Shown: piece after piece, positions 4,931 to 11,659 of the stretch | Layout of the letters: each line of letters starts with the position of its first letter | Position numbering within the stretch: the stretch's first letter is position 1 | Source: CAZBWP01 sp964630265 | GTDB lineage: Bacteria; Pseudomonadota; Alphaproteobacteria; Rhodospirillales; Defluviicoccaceae | Reading direction: 5' to 3' | NCBI GenBank assembly: GCA_964630265.1 | Contig: CAZVRW010000085.1 | Location: 1 to 11,659, forward strand | Length of the DNA: 11,659 bases | The notes under the pieces: model-generated | The model's input: only the letters and a program-made list of their open reading frames with translations | Database searches by the model: none | What the model was told of the DNA's origin: nothing | Position numbers and translations under genes: made by a program

Positions 4931-7552
4931 ATGAAGAGAACGTCAACGCATCGATTACTGGCCTTGGCGCTCATGGGGGGCGTGCTGCTTCCCTTCTGCG
5001 CTTCCGCGCAGGAGCAGCAACCGGCCGCGACGACTCCGATCCAGACGACTGGCACTCTGGGGGCTCCAAACGCAACCACCACCATTCCGGGCAACCAGTT
5101 GCCTGCGCCTGCGCCGGAATTCGGCGGGGTGATCAAGGACGACGCCCTGCAGTCCACCCCGTGGTGGCCGCCTCGCGTCGTTCCGCCCGAGGGAGCACCG
5201 AATGTCCTGATGATCATGACGGATGATGCGGGCTTCGCTATTCCAAGCACCTTTGGTGGCGTCATCCCGACCCCGACCTTGGATGCGTTGGCGAAGGATG
5301 GTTTGCGCTATACCCGCATGATGTCCACATCCCTATGTTCGCCGACACGCGCCGCGATGATGACCGGACGCAACCACCACTCGGTCGGTTTCGGCGTCAT
5401 CGCCGAACAAGCGACGGGGTTTCCCGGCTATGACAGTGTGATCGGCGTCGACAATGCGACGATCGCACGGATCCTGCGGGACAACGGCTATGCCACGTCC
5501 TGGTTCGGCAAGGATCACAACACACCAACCTACCAGGCCAGCCAGGTCGGGCCGTTCACGCAATGGCCAACCGGCTTGGGCTTCGACTATTTCTACGGCT
5601 TCGTCGGCGGTGACGCCAACCAGTGGGGCCCGAACCTCTTCCGCAACACCACCCAGATCTATCCCTGGATCGGCCACGAGGGCACTCTGAAGATGGACCG
5701 GTCCGATCCGAACGCGGAAATCTGGCCAGTCACCGGCGAGGAGAGCTCCTGGAACCTCGTCACGGCGATGGCCGATGACGCGATCGCGTGGATGACCCGC
5801 ATCCACCAGACCGACCCCAGCCAGCCGATCTTCATCAACTATGTACCCGGTGCGACACACGCACCGCATCATCCGACCAAGGAGTGGGTCGAGAAGATCG
5901 AGGCGATGCATTTGTTCGACGACGGCTACGAGAAGCTGCGCGAGCGCATTTTCGAGAACCAGAAGAAAATGGGCGTGATCCCGCCGGACCTGGAACTGAC
6001 ACCCTGGCCGGCCGACATGCTGCCGCCGTGGGACACGCTGAGCGACGAGGCGAAGAAGCTTTACATTCGCCAAGTCAACGTGTTCGCCGCCTATGTTGCC
6101 TACAACGACCACGAGATCGGCCGGGTGATCCAGCACTTCAAGGATCTCGGACGCTACGACAACACGCTGATCATCTACCAGAACGGCGACAACGGCACGA
6201 GTGCCGAGGGCGGGCCGGAAGGCACGTTCAGCGAGGTCGCATTCTTCAACGGCGTGCGTCCACCGGTCGATGTTCAGATGAAGTTCTATGAGGCCTGGGG
6301 TACCGAGTTTGCCTACAACCACATGTCCGCCGGTTGGTCCTGGGCTTTCGATACGCCGTTCGACTGGTTCAAGCAGAACGCATCGCGACTGGGTGGTATC
6401 AACCAGAACATGGTTGTGGCATGGCCGAAGGGGATCAAGGACAAGGGTGGCCTGCGCAATCAATTCATGCATGTGATCGACCACGTACCGACGATCCTCG
6501 AGGTCACCGGTATTGCGGCTCCCGAACTCGTGGATGGCATCGAGCAGAAACCGATAGAGGGTACGAGCTACGCATATACTTTCGATGCGGCAAACGCAGA
6601 CGCGCCATCGCGGCACACGACCCAGTACTTCGAGATGATGGGCCAGTGGGCGCTCTATCACGACGGCTGGCTTCTCAGCACCAAGGCTAACCGCGCCCCG
6701 TGGGACGCCTTCTCGCCGGCCAACCCGGACCCGCTCAACAATCAGGTGTTCGAGCTCTACGACCTGTCGACCAACTGGAACCAGTCCGAGGACATCGCCG
6801 CGCAGCATCCCGAGAAGGTCACGGAAATGCGCGCAATGTTTCTGGAAGAGGCCAAGAAGTACCAGGTGCTGCCGCTCGACGCTTCTGTGGGAGCACGGGT
6901 CGTCGCGCAGCGCCCGAGCATCATCGCCGGGCGCGACGAACTTGTTTACACGGAACTCATGACCGGCGTGCCGCAAGGTGACTCGCCCAATCTTCTGAAT
7001 GCTTCCTATACGATCACGGCGGAGATCACCGTTCCGGAAGGTGGCGCAGAAGGCGTGATCGTGACGTCCGGCGGCCGATTCGCCGGCTACGGGATGTATC
7101 TCCTCGAGGGCAAGCCGGTCTTCCTCTGGAATCTGCTTGACCTCGAGCGCATCAAGTGGGAAGGGCCGGAGGCCCTGTCGCCAGGCAAACACGTCATCGA
7201 GTTCGAATCCAAGTATGAGGGTCTTGGAGACGGCACGATGAAGTTCAACAACTTCTCGGGGATTGGCCGGCCCGCGGAAACCACGTTCAAGGTGGATGGT
7301 GTCGTGGTCGACTCCAAGCGCATGGAGAAGACCATTCCCATAATCTTGCAGTGGGACGAGAGTTTTGATATTGGCTCGGACACAATCACAGGGGTGAACG
7401 ATGCAGACTACATGCCACCGTTTCCGCTGACTGCCAAGCTCGACAAGCTCACGATCAAAATCGACAGACCTCAGCTCAGCAAGGAAGAGACCGAGAAGCT
7501 TCGAGAAGCGATGAATAAATTGAACAAGTCGCTTCTCAACGCGACGCACTGA
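4931..7552 (+). CDS. Exported type I (formylglycine) sulfatase, arylsulfatase-like
   Basis: The 873-residue protein starts at ATG 4931, with AGAGGAG six bases upstream and a signal peptide ending CASA before Gln27. The upstream extension of the open frame overlaps the regulator gene and is discounted. The core is an alkaline-phosphatase-fold sulfatase. Asp98-Asp99 in MTDD bind the metal. C136-SPTR-140 is the CxPxR motif whose Cys is converted to formylglycine, followed by MMTGRNHHSVGFG as in Pseudomonas-type arylsulfatases. Lys194 and His196 (GKDH), His310 (GATHAPHH) and Asp420-Asn421 (NGDNG) complete the expected active site. It would hydrolyse sulfate esters in the periplasm. About 160 C-terminal residues form a beta-rich domain (from LNASYTITAEI) ending in a charged helix (SKEETEKLREAMNKL). 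Maturation needs a formylglycine-generating enzyme, which is not in the window. The substrate cannot be read from sequence. Confidence 0.95.
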   Translation: MKRTSTHRLLALALMGGVLLPFCASAQEQQPAATTPIQTTGTLGAPNATTTIPGNQLPAPAPEFGGVIKDDALQSTPWWPPRVVPPEGAPNVLMIMTDDAGFAIPSTFGGVIPTPTLDALAKDGLRYTRMMSTSLCSPTRAAMMTGRNHHSVGFGVIAEQATGFPGYDSVIGVDNATIARILRDNGYATSWFGKDHNTPTYQASQVGPFTQWPTGLGFDYFYGFVGGDANQWGPNLFRNTTQIYPWIGHEGTLKMDRSDPNAEIWPVTGEESSWNLVTAMADDAIAWMTRIHQTDPSQPIFINYVPGATHAPHHPTKEWVEKIEAMHLFDDGYEKLRERIFENQKKMGVIPPDLELTPWPADMLPPWDTLSDEAKKLYIRQVNVFAAYVAYNDHEIGRVIQHFKDLGRYDNTLIIYQNGDNGTSAEGGPEGTFSEVAFFNGVRPPVDVQMKFYEAWGTEFAYNHMSAGWSWAFDTPFDWFKQNASRLGGINQNMVVAWPKGIKDKGGLRNQFMHVIDHVPTILEVTGIAAPELVDGIEQKPIEGTSYAYTFDAANADAPSRHTTQYFEMMGQWALYHDGWLLSTKANRAPWDAFSPANPDPLNNQVFELYDLSTNWNQSEDIAAQHPEKVTEMRAMFLEEAKKYQVLPLDASVGARVVAQRPSIIAGRDELVYTELMTGVPQGDSPNLLNASYTITAEITVPEGGAEGVIVTSGGRFAGYGMYLLEGKPVFLWNLLDLERIKWEGPEALSPGKHVIEFESKYEGLGDGTMKFNNFSGIGRPAETTFKVDGVVVDSKRMEKTIPIILQWDESFDIGSDTITGVNDADYMPPFPLTAKLDKLTIKIDRPQLSKEETEKLREAMNKLNKSLLNATH

Positions 7553-7572
7553 TCGTCCGCTTCAACTGACTG

Positions 7573-7604
7573 GCGCGAGGGCCTGCAATGTTAGGCCCTC
7601 GCGC
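7573..7604 (+). terminator. Strong hairpin downstream of the sulfatase
   Basis: A perfect 12-bp stem, GCGCGAGGGCCT pairing with AGGCCCTCGCGC, encloses the 8-base loop GCAATGTT, starting 21 bases after the sulfatase stop. No T tract follows, so it may act as an mRNA 3' stabiliser or a weak terminator rather than a classical intrinsic terminator. Confidence 0.6.
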
Positions 7605-7638
7605 AAAGCGCTTGGCAGGGAGCTGCTGGCACGTCGGT

Positions 7639-7827
7639 GTGGAACGCGTCCGCTGGGAGTCTTCGGAGACGCTGACGCCCGACAAGCACACCCTCGAGTC
7701 CGAGCTCCACGATGACGGGCTCGGCTACGGCTCCTTCGCCGACACGATCCACAAGGTCACGCTCGACATCGAGCGGCCGCAACCGAGCAAGGATGAGATC
7801 CGCAAGCTCAAAGAGGCAATGTCGTCA
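7639..7827 (+). pseudogene. Relic of a second sulfatase C-terminal domain
   Basis: The translation VERVRWESSETLTPDKHTLE aligns with LERIKWEGPEALSPGKHVIE of the intact sulfatase. Then DDGLGYG aligns with YEGLGDG, and KVTLDIERPQPSKDEIRKLKEAM aligns with KLTIKIDRPQLSKEETEKLREAM. About 63 residues between GLGYG and KVTLDI are missing without breaking the frame. Everything N-terminal of this point is absent, and there is no ribosome site or plausible start; the nearest in-frame ATG (7588) lies in the hairpin loop. This is the tail of a former tandem sulfatase gene with an internal deletion of about 190 bp. It occupies most of the 373-bp gap between the sulfatase and the DUF2092 gene. Confidence 0.75.
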
Positions 7828-7925
7828 CAAAGGCGACAAGGGCTGACAGGCGCGAGCGAATCTTGGAAGCGAAACCCGCCCGAGGCTAGCGCCGGGGCAG
7901 TCCGCACACCTGAACGGAGTTTGCC

Positions 7926-8735
7926 ATGGCCATCAACGTAAAACGGTCTCGATCGCCGGGGCTCGCCCTGGCGATCGCCGTGTCGATCCTCGTCCTCGGA
8001 CCCGCGCTGGATACCGGGGCCAGGGCGGCGGAAGGTGACGCCAAGGGCATCCTCATGGCGATGTCGGATTATGTGAGGGCGCAACAGACGATCGTGCTCA
8101 CGTTCGACAGCGCCATCGAGGTGATTACGCCGCAGTTGGAAAAGATCCAGTTCACCAATTCGGGTCGGCTCCTCGCGAGCCGTCCCGACAAGCTGCGTGC
8201 CGAGCGGGTGGGCGGCTATTCCCACGTCGAGCTCGTCTTCGACGGCAAGACCGTCAACATCCTGAGCGAGAGCCTCAACGCCTATGTCCAGATCGATGCG
8301 CAAGGCACCATCGACCAACTCATCGGGTCGCTGCGATTGGGGCACGGCGTCGCGCTGCCGGGTGCGGACCTGCTGTTGTCCTCGCCCTACGACGCCCTGA
8401 TCGCCGACGTCATCGAGGCCAAGCACATCGGCCGCGGGGTTGTCGACGGCATCGAATGCGAGCACTTGGCGTTCCGCAACTTCGATACCGACTGGCAACT
8501 CTGGGTCGAGGTCGGCGACCGGCCGGTCCCGCGAAAGCTCGTGATCACCAGCAAGACCATCGCCGCAGCACCGCAATACACGCTCAGGATCAAGACCTGG
8601 AACACGGATGTCGAGCCGGCCGCGGACGCCTTCGCGTTCGACCCGCCCGCCGACGCCCGCGTGCTCGGCGCCGAAGACCTGATCATGCTGGACGAATTGC
8701 CCCCGCCGGCACCTCGAAACGGAGGAAACCAATGA
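7926..8735 (+). CDS. Exported DUF2092 family protein
   Basis: The product has 269 residues from ATG 7926, with CGGAG about seven bases upstream. An N-terminal signal peptide (KRSRSPGLALAIAVSILVLG, ending ARA near residue 34) sends it to the periplasm. The rest matches the DUF2092 pattern as I know it: an early ALxxMSDYVRAQQT-like helix, then a beta-rich fold with RPDKLRAER, VFDGKTVNIL, YDALIADV, GVVDGIECEHLAFR, DWQLWVEVGDRPVPRKLVI and a terminal FDPP. The fold recalls periplasmic lipid-carrier-like proteins of the LolA/LppX type, but that is an analogy and not a demonstrated function. It overlaps the next gene by ATGA, so the two are translated together. The charged stop region ends PPPAPRNGGNQ. 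It may be on the sulfatase transcript if the hairpin at 7573 is read through. Confidence 0.88.
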   Translation: MAINVKRSRSPGLALAIAVSILVLGPALDTGARAAEGDAKGILMAMSDYVRAQQTIVLTFDSAIEVITPQLEKIQFTNSGRLLASRPDKLRAERVGGYSHVELVFDGKTVNILSESLNAYVQIDAQGTIDQLIGSLRLGHGVALPGADLLLSSPYDALIADVIEAKHIGRGVVDGIECEHLAFRNFDTDWQLWVEVGDRPVPRKLVITSKTIAAAPQYTLRIKTWNTDVEPAADAFAFDPPADARVLGAEDLIMLDELPPPAPRNGGNQ

Positions 8736-9082
8736 TTCCGCGCCTGACTCGCGTCGCCTTCGCGGCTGTGATCGCCGCCGTAGCCCTGTTGTGGAACGGC
8801 GAGATCGGTCCGTCTTCGTATGGCCTCGTGTCGACGGCCGAAGCAAGGATCGGCCGCCCCCTGACGCCGGTCAGCTATGCGGGTGTCGCTCGTCGGTCGA
8901 CCGTCGGGGTCGGGGCGCCCGGTTATGGCGTCACGCCCGGCTACGGGGCCGGGGGTGTCGGCGGGCCGGCTTCGGGTATCGGCGTTCTGCCCGGATTGGG
9001 AGCGGGACAGGCGGGACTTGGCTACAGTGGCGGCGTCGGCGTGAACCTCGGCGGCCCGGTCAACCGCGTCGGAATTCGATAG
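8732..9082 (+). CDS. Small glycine-rich exported protein
   Basis: ATG 8732 overlaps the stop of the DUF2092 gene in ATGA, and GGAGGA lies six to seven bases before it, giving a confident start. The product has 116 residues. The N-terminus is a signal peptide or membrane anchor (RLTRVAFAAVIAAVALLW) with a possible cleavage near STAEA at about residue 38. The remainder is low complexity, rich in Gly, Val, Ala and Pro, with loosely repeated PGYG, GLGAG and GVG units and no cysteine. It has no recognisable catalytic domain. Coupling to the DUF2092 gene suggests the two products act together at the envelope. Function unknown. Confidence 0.82.
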   Translation: MIPRLTRVAFAAVIAAVALLWNGEIGPSSYGLVSTAEARIGRPLTPVSYAGVARRSTVGVGAPGYGVTPGYGAGGVGGPASGIGVLPGLGAGQAGLGYSGGVGVNLGGPVNRVGIR

Positions 9083-9104
9083 CCTTCTTTTCGTTGCGAC
9101 TGAT

Positions 9105-9135
9105 GGGCCTGTTCTGATGGTTTACGAACAGACCC
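9105..9135 (+). terminator. Possible hairpin after the DUF2092/glycine-rich gene pair
   Basis: GGGCCTGTTC (9105-9114) pairs with GAACAGACCC (9126-9135) apart from one mismatch, around an 11-base loop. It lies 22 bases after the glycine-rich gene. No T tract follows. The remaining gap to the decarboxylase start is GC-rich, with one more small stem (CTGTCC/GGACAG, 9214-9230), and I see no clear promoter in it. Confidence 0.35.
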
Positions 9136-9343
9136 AACCTCGCGGCGCCGAACGCGACCGGAGCACGGCCCGCAGGAGGGAGCCTCGGCGCGCGCCTCGG
9201 GCGCGCTCCGGCTCTGTCCTCCCGGGACAGGCAGACGAGCAGCGTCGCTGGCATCCAACCCACGCTCTTGCAGCGCCACGGGCGGGTTCTGAACGGTCTG
9301 CCGCACAATGCAAAGAAAATTACTGGAAGATAAGAGGACGGAA

Positions 9344-10744
9344 ATGACCCTTGTTTCTCGGGACGACATTCGCCACGACCTGCTCGACACCACGTTCGCC
9401 GGACGCGATCTGTCCAAACCGCTTCCGAAGTACAGCTTTCCCGAGACCGAGCAGAACCCCCGGGAGATTCTGCAGGTGGTCGAGGACGAATTGTTCCTCG
9501 ACGGAAATCCCCGACAGAACCTCGCGACGTTCTGCCAGACCTGGGAGGAAAAAGAGGTCCACGAGATCATGGAGCGGTCGATCGACCGGAACATGATCGA
9601 CAAGAGCGAGTATCCGCAAACCGCCGAAATCGAAATCCGCTGCGCGCACATGCTGGCCGGCCTGTGGAATGCGCCGGAGGCCGCCGACACGGTGGGCACC
9701 TCCACCACTGGATCCTCGGAAGCCTGCATGCTTGGCGGGATGGCCGCGAAGTGGCGCTGGAAGGCGCGGCGGCGGGCGGAAGGCAAGCCCACGGACAAGC
9801 CCAACCTTGTCTGCGGCCCGGTGCAGGTGTGCTGGGAGAAGTTCTGCCGCTACTGGGAGGTCGAGAAGCGCGCAGTGAAGATGACGCACGACCGCTTCCA
9901 GATGGATCCGGCCTCGATGCTGGAACTGGTCGACGAGAACACCATCGCCGTCGTCCCGACCTTCGGCGTCACCTACACCGGTCATTACGAGATGGTGAAG
10001 CCCCTGGCCGAGGCGCTCGACAAGCTGGAGAAGGACACCGGGCTCTCCGTCGACATTCACGTCGACGCCGCGTCCGGCGGGTTTTTGGCGCCGTTCTGCG
10101 CGCCGGAGATCGAATGGGATTTTCGAATTCCGCGCGTGAAGTCGATCTCGACGTCGGGGCACAAGTACGGGCTGGCGCCGCTAGGTGTCGGATGGATCGT
10201 CTGGCGCGACACGAAGGACCTGCCGGACGATCTCGTCTTTTCCGTGCCGTATCTCGGCGGAAGTGTTGGCACCTTCGCGATAAATTTCTCCCGACCGGCC
10301 GGCCAGATCGTCAGCCAATATTATCTGTTCAACCGGTTGGGGCGTGAGGGCTACAAGCGTGTCCAGGATGCCTGCTACAGCACTGCGACGTTCATCGCCG
10401 ATCAAGTCGGCAAGCTGGGGCCGTTCGAGTTCATCAATACCGGCGATCCGAAGGCTGGCATTCCGGCGGTTTGCTTCCGCGTCAAGGATGGGGCGGACCT
10501 GCCCTGTTCCCTGTTCGACCTGTCGGCGAAGCTGCTCGAACGCGGGTGGCAGGTGCCTGCGTTCAACCTGATCGACGACGCGTCCGACATCCCGATCATC
10601 CGAATCATGGTGCGCCAGGGGGTCTCCATGGACATGGCCCGGCTGCTGATCGACGACATGCAGCGTGCGATTGCGTTCTTCGACAAGCGACCGGTCGTCA
10701 AGCCGCTGACCGAAGAGGAGCTCGGCAGCCACAAGCACAACTGA
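9344..10744 (+). CDS. gadB: Glutamate decarboxylase (PLP-dependent)
   Basis: The product has 466 residues from ATG 9344, preceded by AGAGGA; this is the same length as E. coli GadA/GadB. An in-frame ATG at 9308 lacks a ribosome site and is not preferred. The enzyme converts L-glutamate to gamma-aminobutyrate and CO2, consuming a cytoplasmic proton. Sequence blocks match the enteric enzyme closely: ARQNLATFCQTW-like at 62, GSSEACMLGGMA with Ser124-Ser125 for PLP phosphate, TDKPNLVCGPVQ, VVPTFGVTYTG, Asp241 in HVDAASGGFLAPF for the pyridine nitrogen, and Lys274 in SGHKYGLAPLG for the Schiff base (E. coli Lys276). FAINFSRPAGQ and RGWQVPAF follow, and the C-terminus ends in SHKHN, similar to the His-containing tail of E. 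coli GadB that takes part in pH control. No GadC antiporter is in view. The sulfatase-type operator is absent upstream. Confidence 0.96.
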   Translation: MTLVSRDDIRHDLLDTTFAGRDLSKPLPKYSFPETEQNPREILQVVEDELFLDGNPRQNLATFCQTWEEKEVHEIMERSIDRNMIDKSEYPQTAEIEIRCAHMLAGLWNAPEAADTVGTSTTGSSEACMLGGMAAKWRWKARRRAEGKPTDKPNLVCGPVQVCWEKFCRYWEVEKRAVKMTHDRFQMDPASMLELVDENTIAVVPTFGVTYTGHYEMVKPLAEALDKLEKDTGLSVDIHVDAASGGFLAPFCAPEIEWDFRIPRVKSISTSGHKYGLAPLGVGWIVWRDTKDLPDDLVFSVPYLGGSVGTFAINFSRPAGQIVSQYYLFNRLGREGYKRVQDACYSTATFIADQVGKLGPFEFINTGDPKAGIPAVCFRVKDGADLPCSLFDLSAKLLERGWQVPAFNLIDDASDIPIIRIMVRQGVSMDMARLLIDDMQRAIAFFDKRPVVKPLTEEELGSHKHN

Positions 10745-10748
10745 ATCA

Positions 10749-10768
10749 ACGACGGGTGGGGCCGTCGT
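10749..10768 (+). terminator. Hairpin directly after the decarboxylase gene
   Basis: ACGACGG pairs with CCGTCGT around a GTGGGG loop, four bases after the stop codon. There is no T run, so this is at best a weak terminator or 3' stabiliser. The following stretch to 10930 contains no ORF I can support. Confidence 0.4.
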
Positions 10769-10930
10769 CTCCGCCGATGACGAGTTCCGGTGCAAGGTGC
10801 CGAGCCTTCGCTCGACGAAATGGGCGATTCCCGGTCATGGAGGCGATCGGGGCGGCCGCGGTTTCGTCGGTGGCGAAGGCCCTTCGGCTCGACTTTCTCG
10901 CGGCCTGACCCGGCAAAGGATGAACCGATC

Positions 10931-11095
10931 ATGTGCAACCTCTCTTGCATTCTGGGGCCAGGCGCTGCCATCATCACCTTGGCTCTCGACACATTGACCG
11001 CCAAAGTCGGAACACGAAGATCACTGCGACGCCGGAGATGGAGACTTTCGGGCCTCGGACGCCGCGGGGTCCAAACAATGTGGGAGAAGACGTAA
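10931..11095 (+). CDS. Possible 54-residue protein of unknown function
   Basis: ATG 10931 to TAA 11095 encodes a peptide starting MCNLSCILGPGAAIITLALD, with two cysteines and a short hydrophobic stretch, followed by an Arg-rich half (RRSLRRRRWRLSGLGRRG). AAAGGA lies ten bases upstream of the start. Its stop overlaps the start of the next gene as TAATG, which would allow coupled translation. I do not recognise a family, and the Arg-rich half could be an accident of GC-rich codons, so this is a weak call. Confidence 0.35.
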   Translation: MCNLSCILGPGAAIITLALDTLTAKVGTRRSLRRRRWRLSGLGRRGVQTMWEKT

Positions 11096-11652
11096 TGGAG
11101 AGTCAGGACGGCTCCGCATCCAGGCACATCTCGCGCCTAATCATCTTCGAAATGATCGCGGGCCTCGTGATCATCGGGATCGCTTTCGTTGCAATCGCAC
11201 TCACCGACGTATCCTCTTTGCGAAGCCTGCTATACTGGAATATCCTGGTCGTGCTGGTGGCGATCGCCGGGCTTGCGAACCGGCATTTGCATAACAGCCT
11301 TTCCCTGACCGATTACCGGGCTGTCATCCGCGTCATTTCGCACTGGCTGTCGGTGCTGGTGGTTTTACATCTGGTGTTCGTTCTGGTCAGCACTGGTCGT
11401 ATGGCAAATGCCGACGTCGGACTGACCTGCGGGTTCATCCTCACGCTTGGCACTTTCCTCGACGGGGTGCACGGCAACTGGCGCATGATGATCCTCGGGT
11501 TGGCATTGGGTCTCCTGGCGCTTGGCATGGCCATTGTCGAGCAATACCTGTGGGTCCTTTCCGGCGTTGCCATTCTGACAATCGTGATGCTTCTCGTGGG
11601 TTCGCGGTTGACCCGACAGAAGTGGTCCCGGAATTTGAGACCGGGGGCTTGA
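11095..11652 (+). CDS. Uncharacterised membrane protein with about six helices
   Basis: The 185-residue product starts at ATG 11095, with GGGAGAAG upstream. An in-frame upstream extension to 10933 has coding-unlike composition and is rejected. Hydrophobic segments lie at about 15-36, 45-61, 80-99, 107-122, 131-149 and 151-169, with short loops and a basic C-terminus (RLTRQKWSRNLR). A charged HxxN-type loop (NRHLHNSLSLTDYR) lies between helices 2 and 3, and FLDGVHGNWR between helices 4 and 5. The length and helix number resemble HdeD-type acid-resistance membrane proteins, and its position after a glutamate decarboxylase fits that idea, but I see no diagnostic sequence match. The function is therefore open. 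Confidence 0.75.
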   Translation: MESQDGSASRHISRLIIFEMIAGLVIIGIAFVAIALTDVSSLRSLLYWNILVVLVAIAGLANRHLHNSLSLTDYRAVIRVISHWLSVLVVLHLVFVLVSTGRMANADVGLTCGFILTLGTFLDGVHGNWRMMILGLALGLLALGMAIVEQYLWVLSGVAILTIVMLLVGSRLTRQKWSRNLRPGA

Positions 11653-11659
11653 GTGGAAG

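Noticed and set aside
5333..7549. A 738-codon open frame on the minus strand opposite the sulfatase
   Set aside because: It is fully antisense to a clear sulfatase with intact active-site motifs. Its translation is low-complexity (many Val, Arg, Asp, His) with no domain, as expected from GC-rich codons.
7588..7941. A 117-codon ORF treated as an intact gene
   Set aside because: Its ATG lies in the loop of the 12-bp hairpin, with no ribosome site, and the middle part is a deleted sulfatase C-terminus, so it is listed as a pseudogene.
7725..8846. A 373-codon minus-strand frame opposite the DUF2092 gene
   Set aside because: Antisense shadow of the DUF2092 and glycine-rich genes, which have proper starts, signal peptides and coupling.
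9117..9347. A 76-codon frame upstream of the glutamate decarboxylase
   Set aside because: Arg/Ala-rich composition, no ribosome site, no recognisable similarity, and it runs into the decarboxylase start.
10933..11094. N-terminal extension of the six-helix protein from GTG 10933
   Set aside because: The 54 extra residues are His/Arg/Pro-rich with no relation to a membrane protein; ATG 11095 follows a ribosome site.

Overview
The window looks like chromosomal DNA of a GC-rich proteobacterium. An alphaproteobacterium, perhaps of the Hyphomicrobiales, fits best: GC-rich codons, many exported proteins of unknown function, a DUF2092 protein and an enteric-type glutamate decarboxylase. This is inferred from gene content only; no rRNA or tRNA is present to place it. 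No mobile element, CRISPR array, integrase or RNA gene was found.

Layout. Positions 1-3398 (minus strand) hold two exported DUF1254/DUF1214 proteins in tandem; the first runs off the left edge. Between and beside them lie two copies of a block of about 158 bp (1641-1797 and 3472-3629). The right copy is the divergent promoter region of the second DUF1254 gene and an intact AraC-family activator gene (3597-4658, plus strand). The left copy keeps only the promoter and first codons of a lost second araC-type gene. Next, on the plus strand, come a short signal-peptide ORF (4785-4919), a large exported type I sulfatase (4931-7552), a strong hairpin, a relic of a second sulfatase C-terminus (about 7639-7827), a DUF2092 protein (7926-8735) and a glycine-rich exported protein overlapping it by 4 bases (8732-9082). 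The right end has a complete glutamate decarboxylase (9344-10744), a possible 54-residue ORF and a six-helix membrane protein of unknown family (11095-11652).

Main observation. The promoters of both DUF1254 genes and of the sulfatase transcript share one architecture, read in the direction of transcription: a CGG..CG box, then TGGC, then ATGACAAGA, then exactly 19 bases, then a -10-like hexamer (TACGTT, TATGGT, TATCAT). The site sits where a -35 box would be, and the only regulator in view is the AraC-family protein encoded between these genes. I infer that this activator controls all three promoters as a local regulon for exported proteins: two DUF1254 proteins and a periplasmic sulfatase, possibly with the downstream DUF2092 and glycine-rich proteins.

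The locus also shows expansion and decay: a relic of an araC 5' end, a relic of a sulfatase 3' end, and a signal-peptide ORF that may be a gene remnant. The glutamate decarboxylase end does not carry the shared operator and is probably a separate unit, perhaps linked to acid tolerance.
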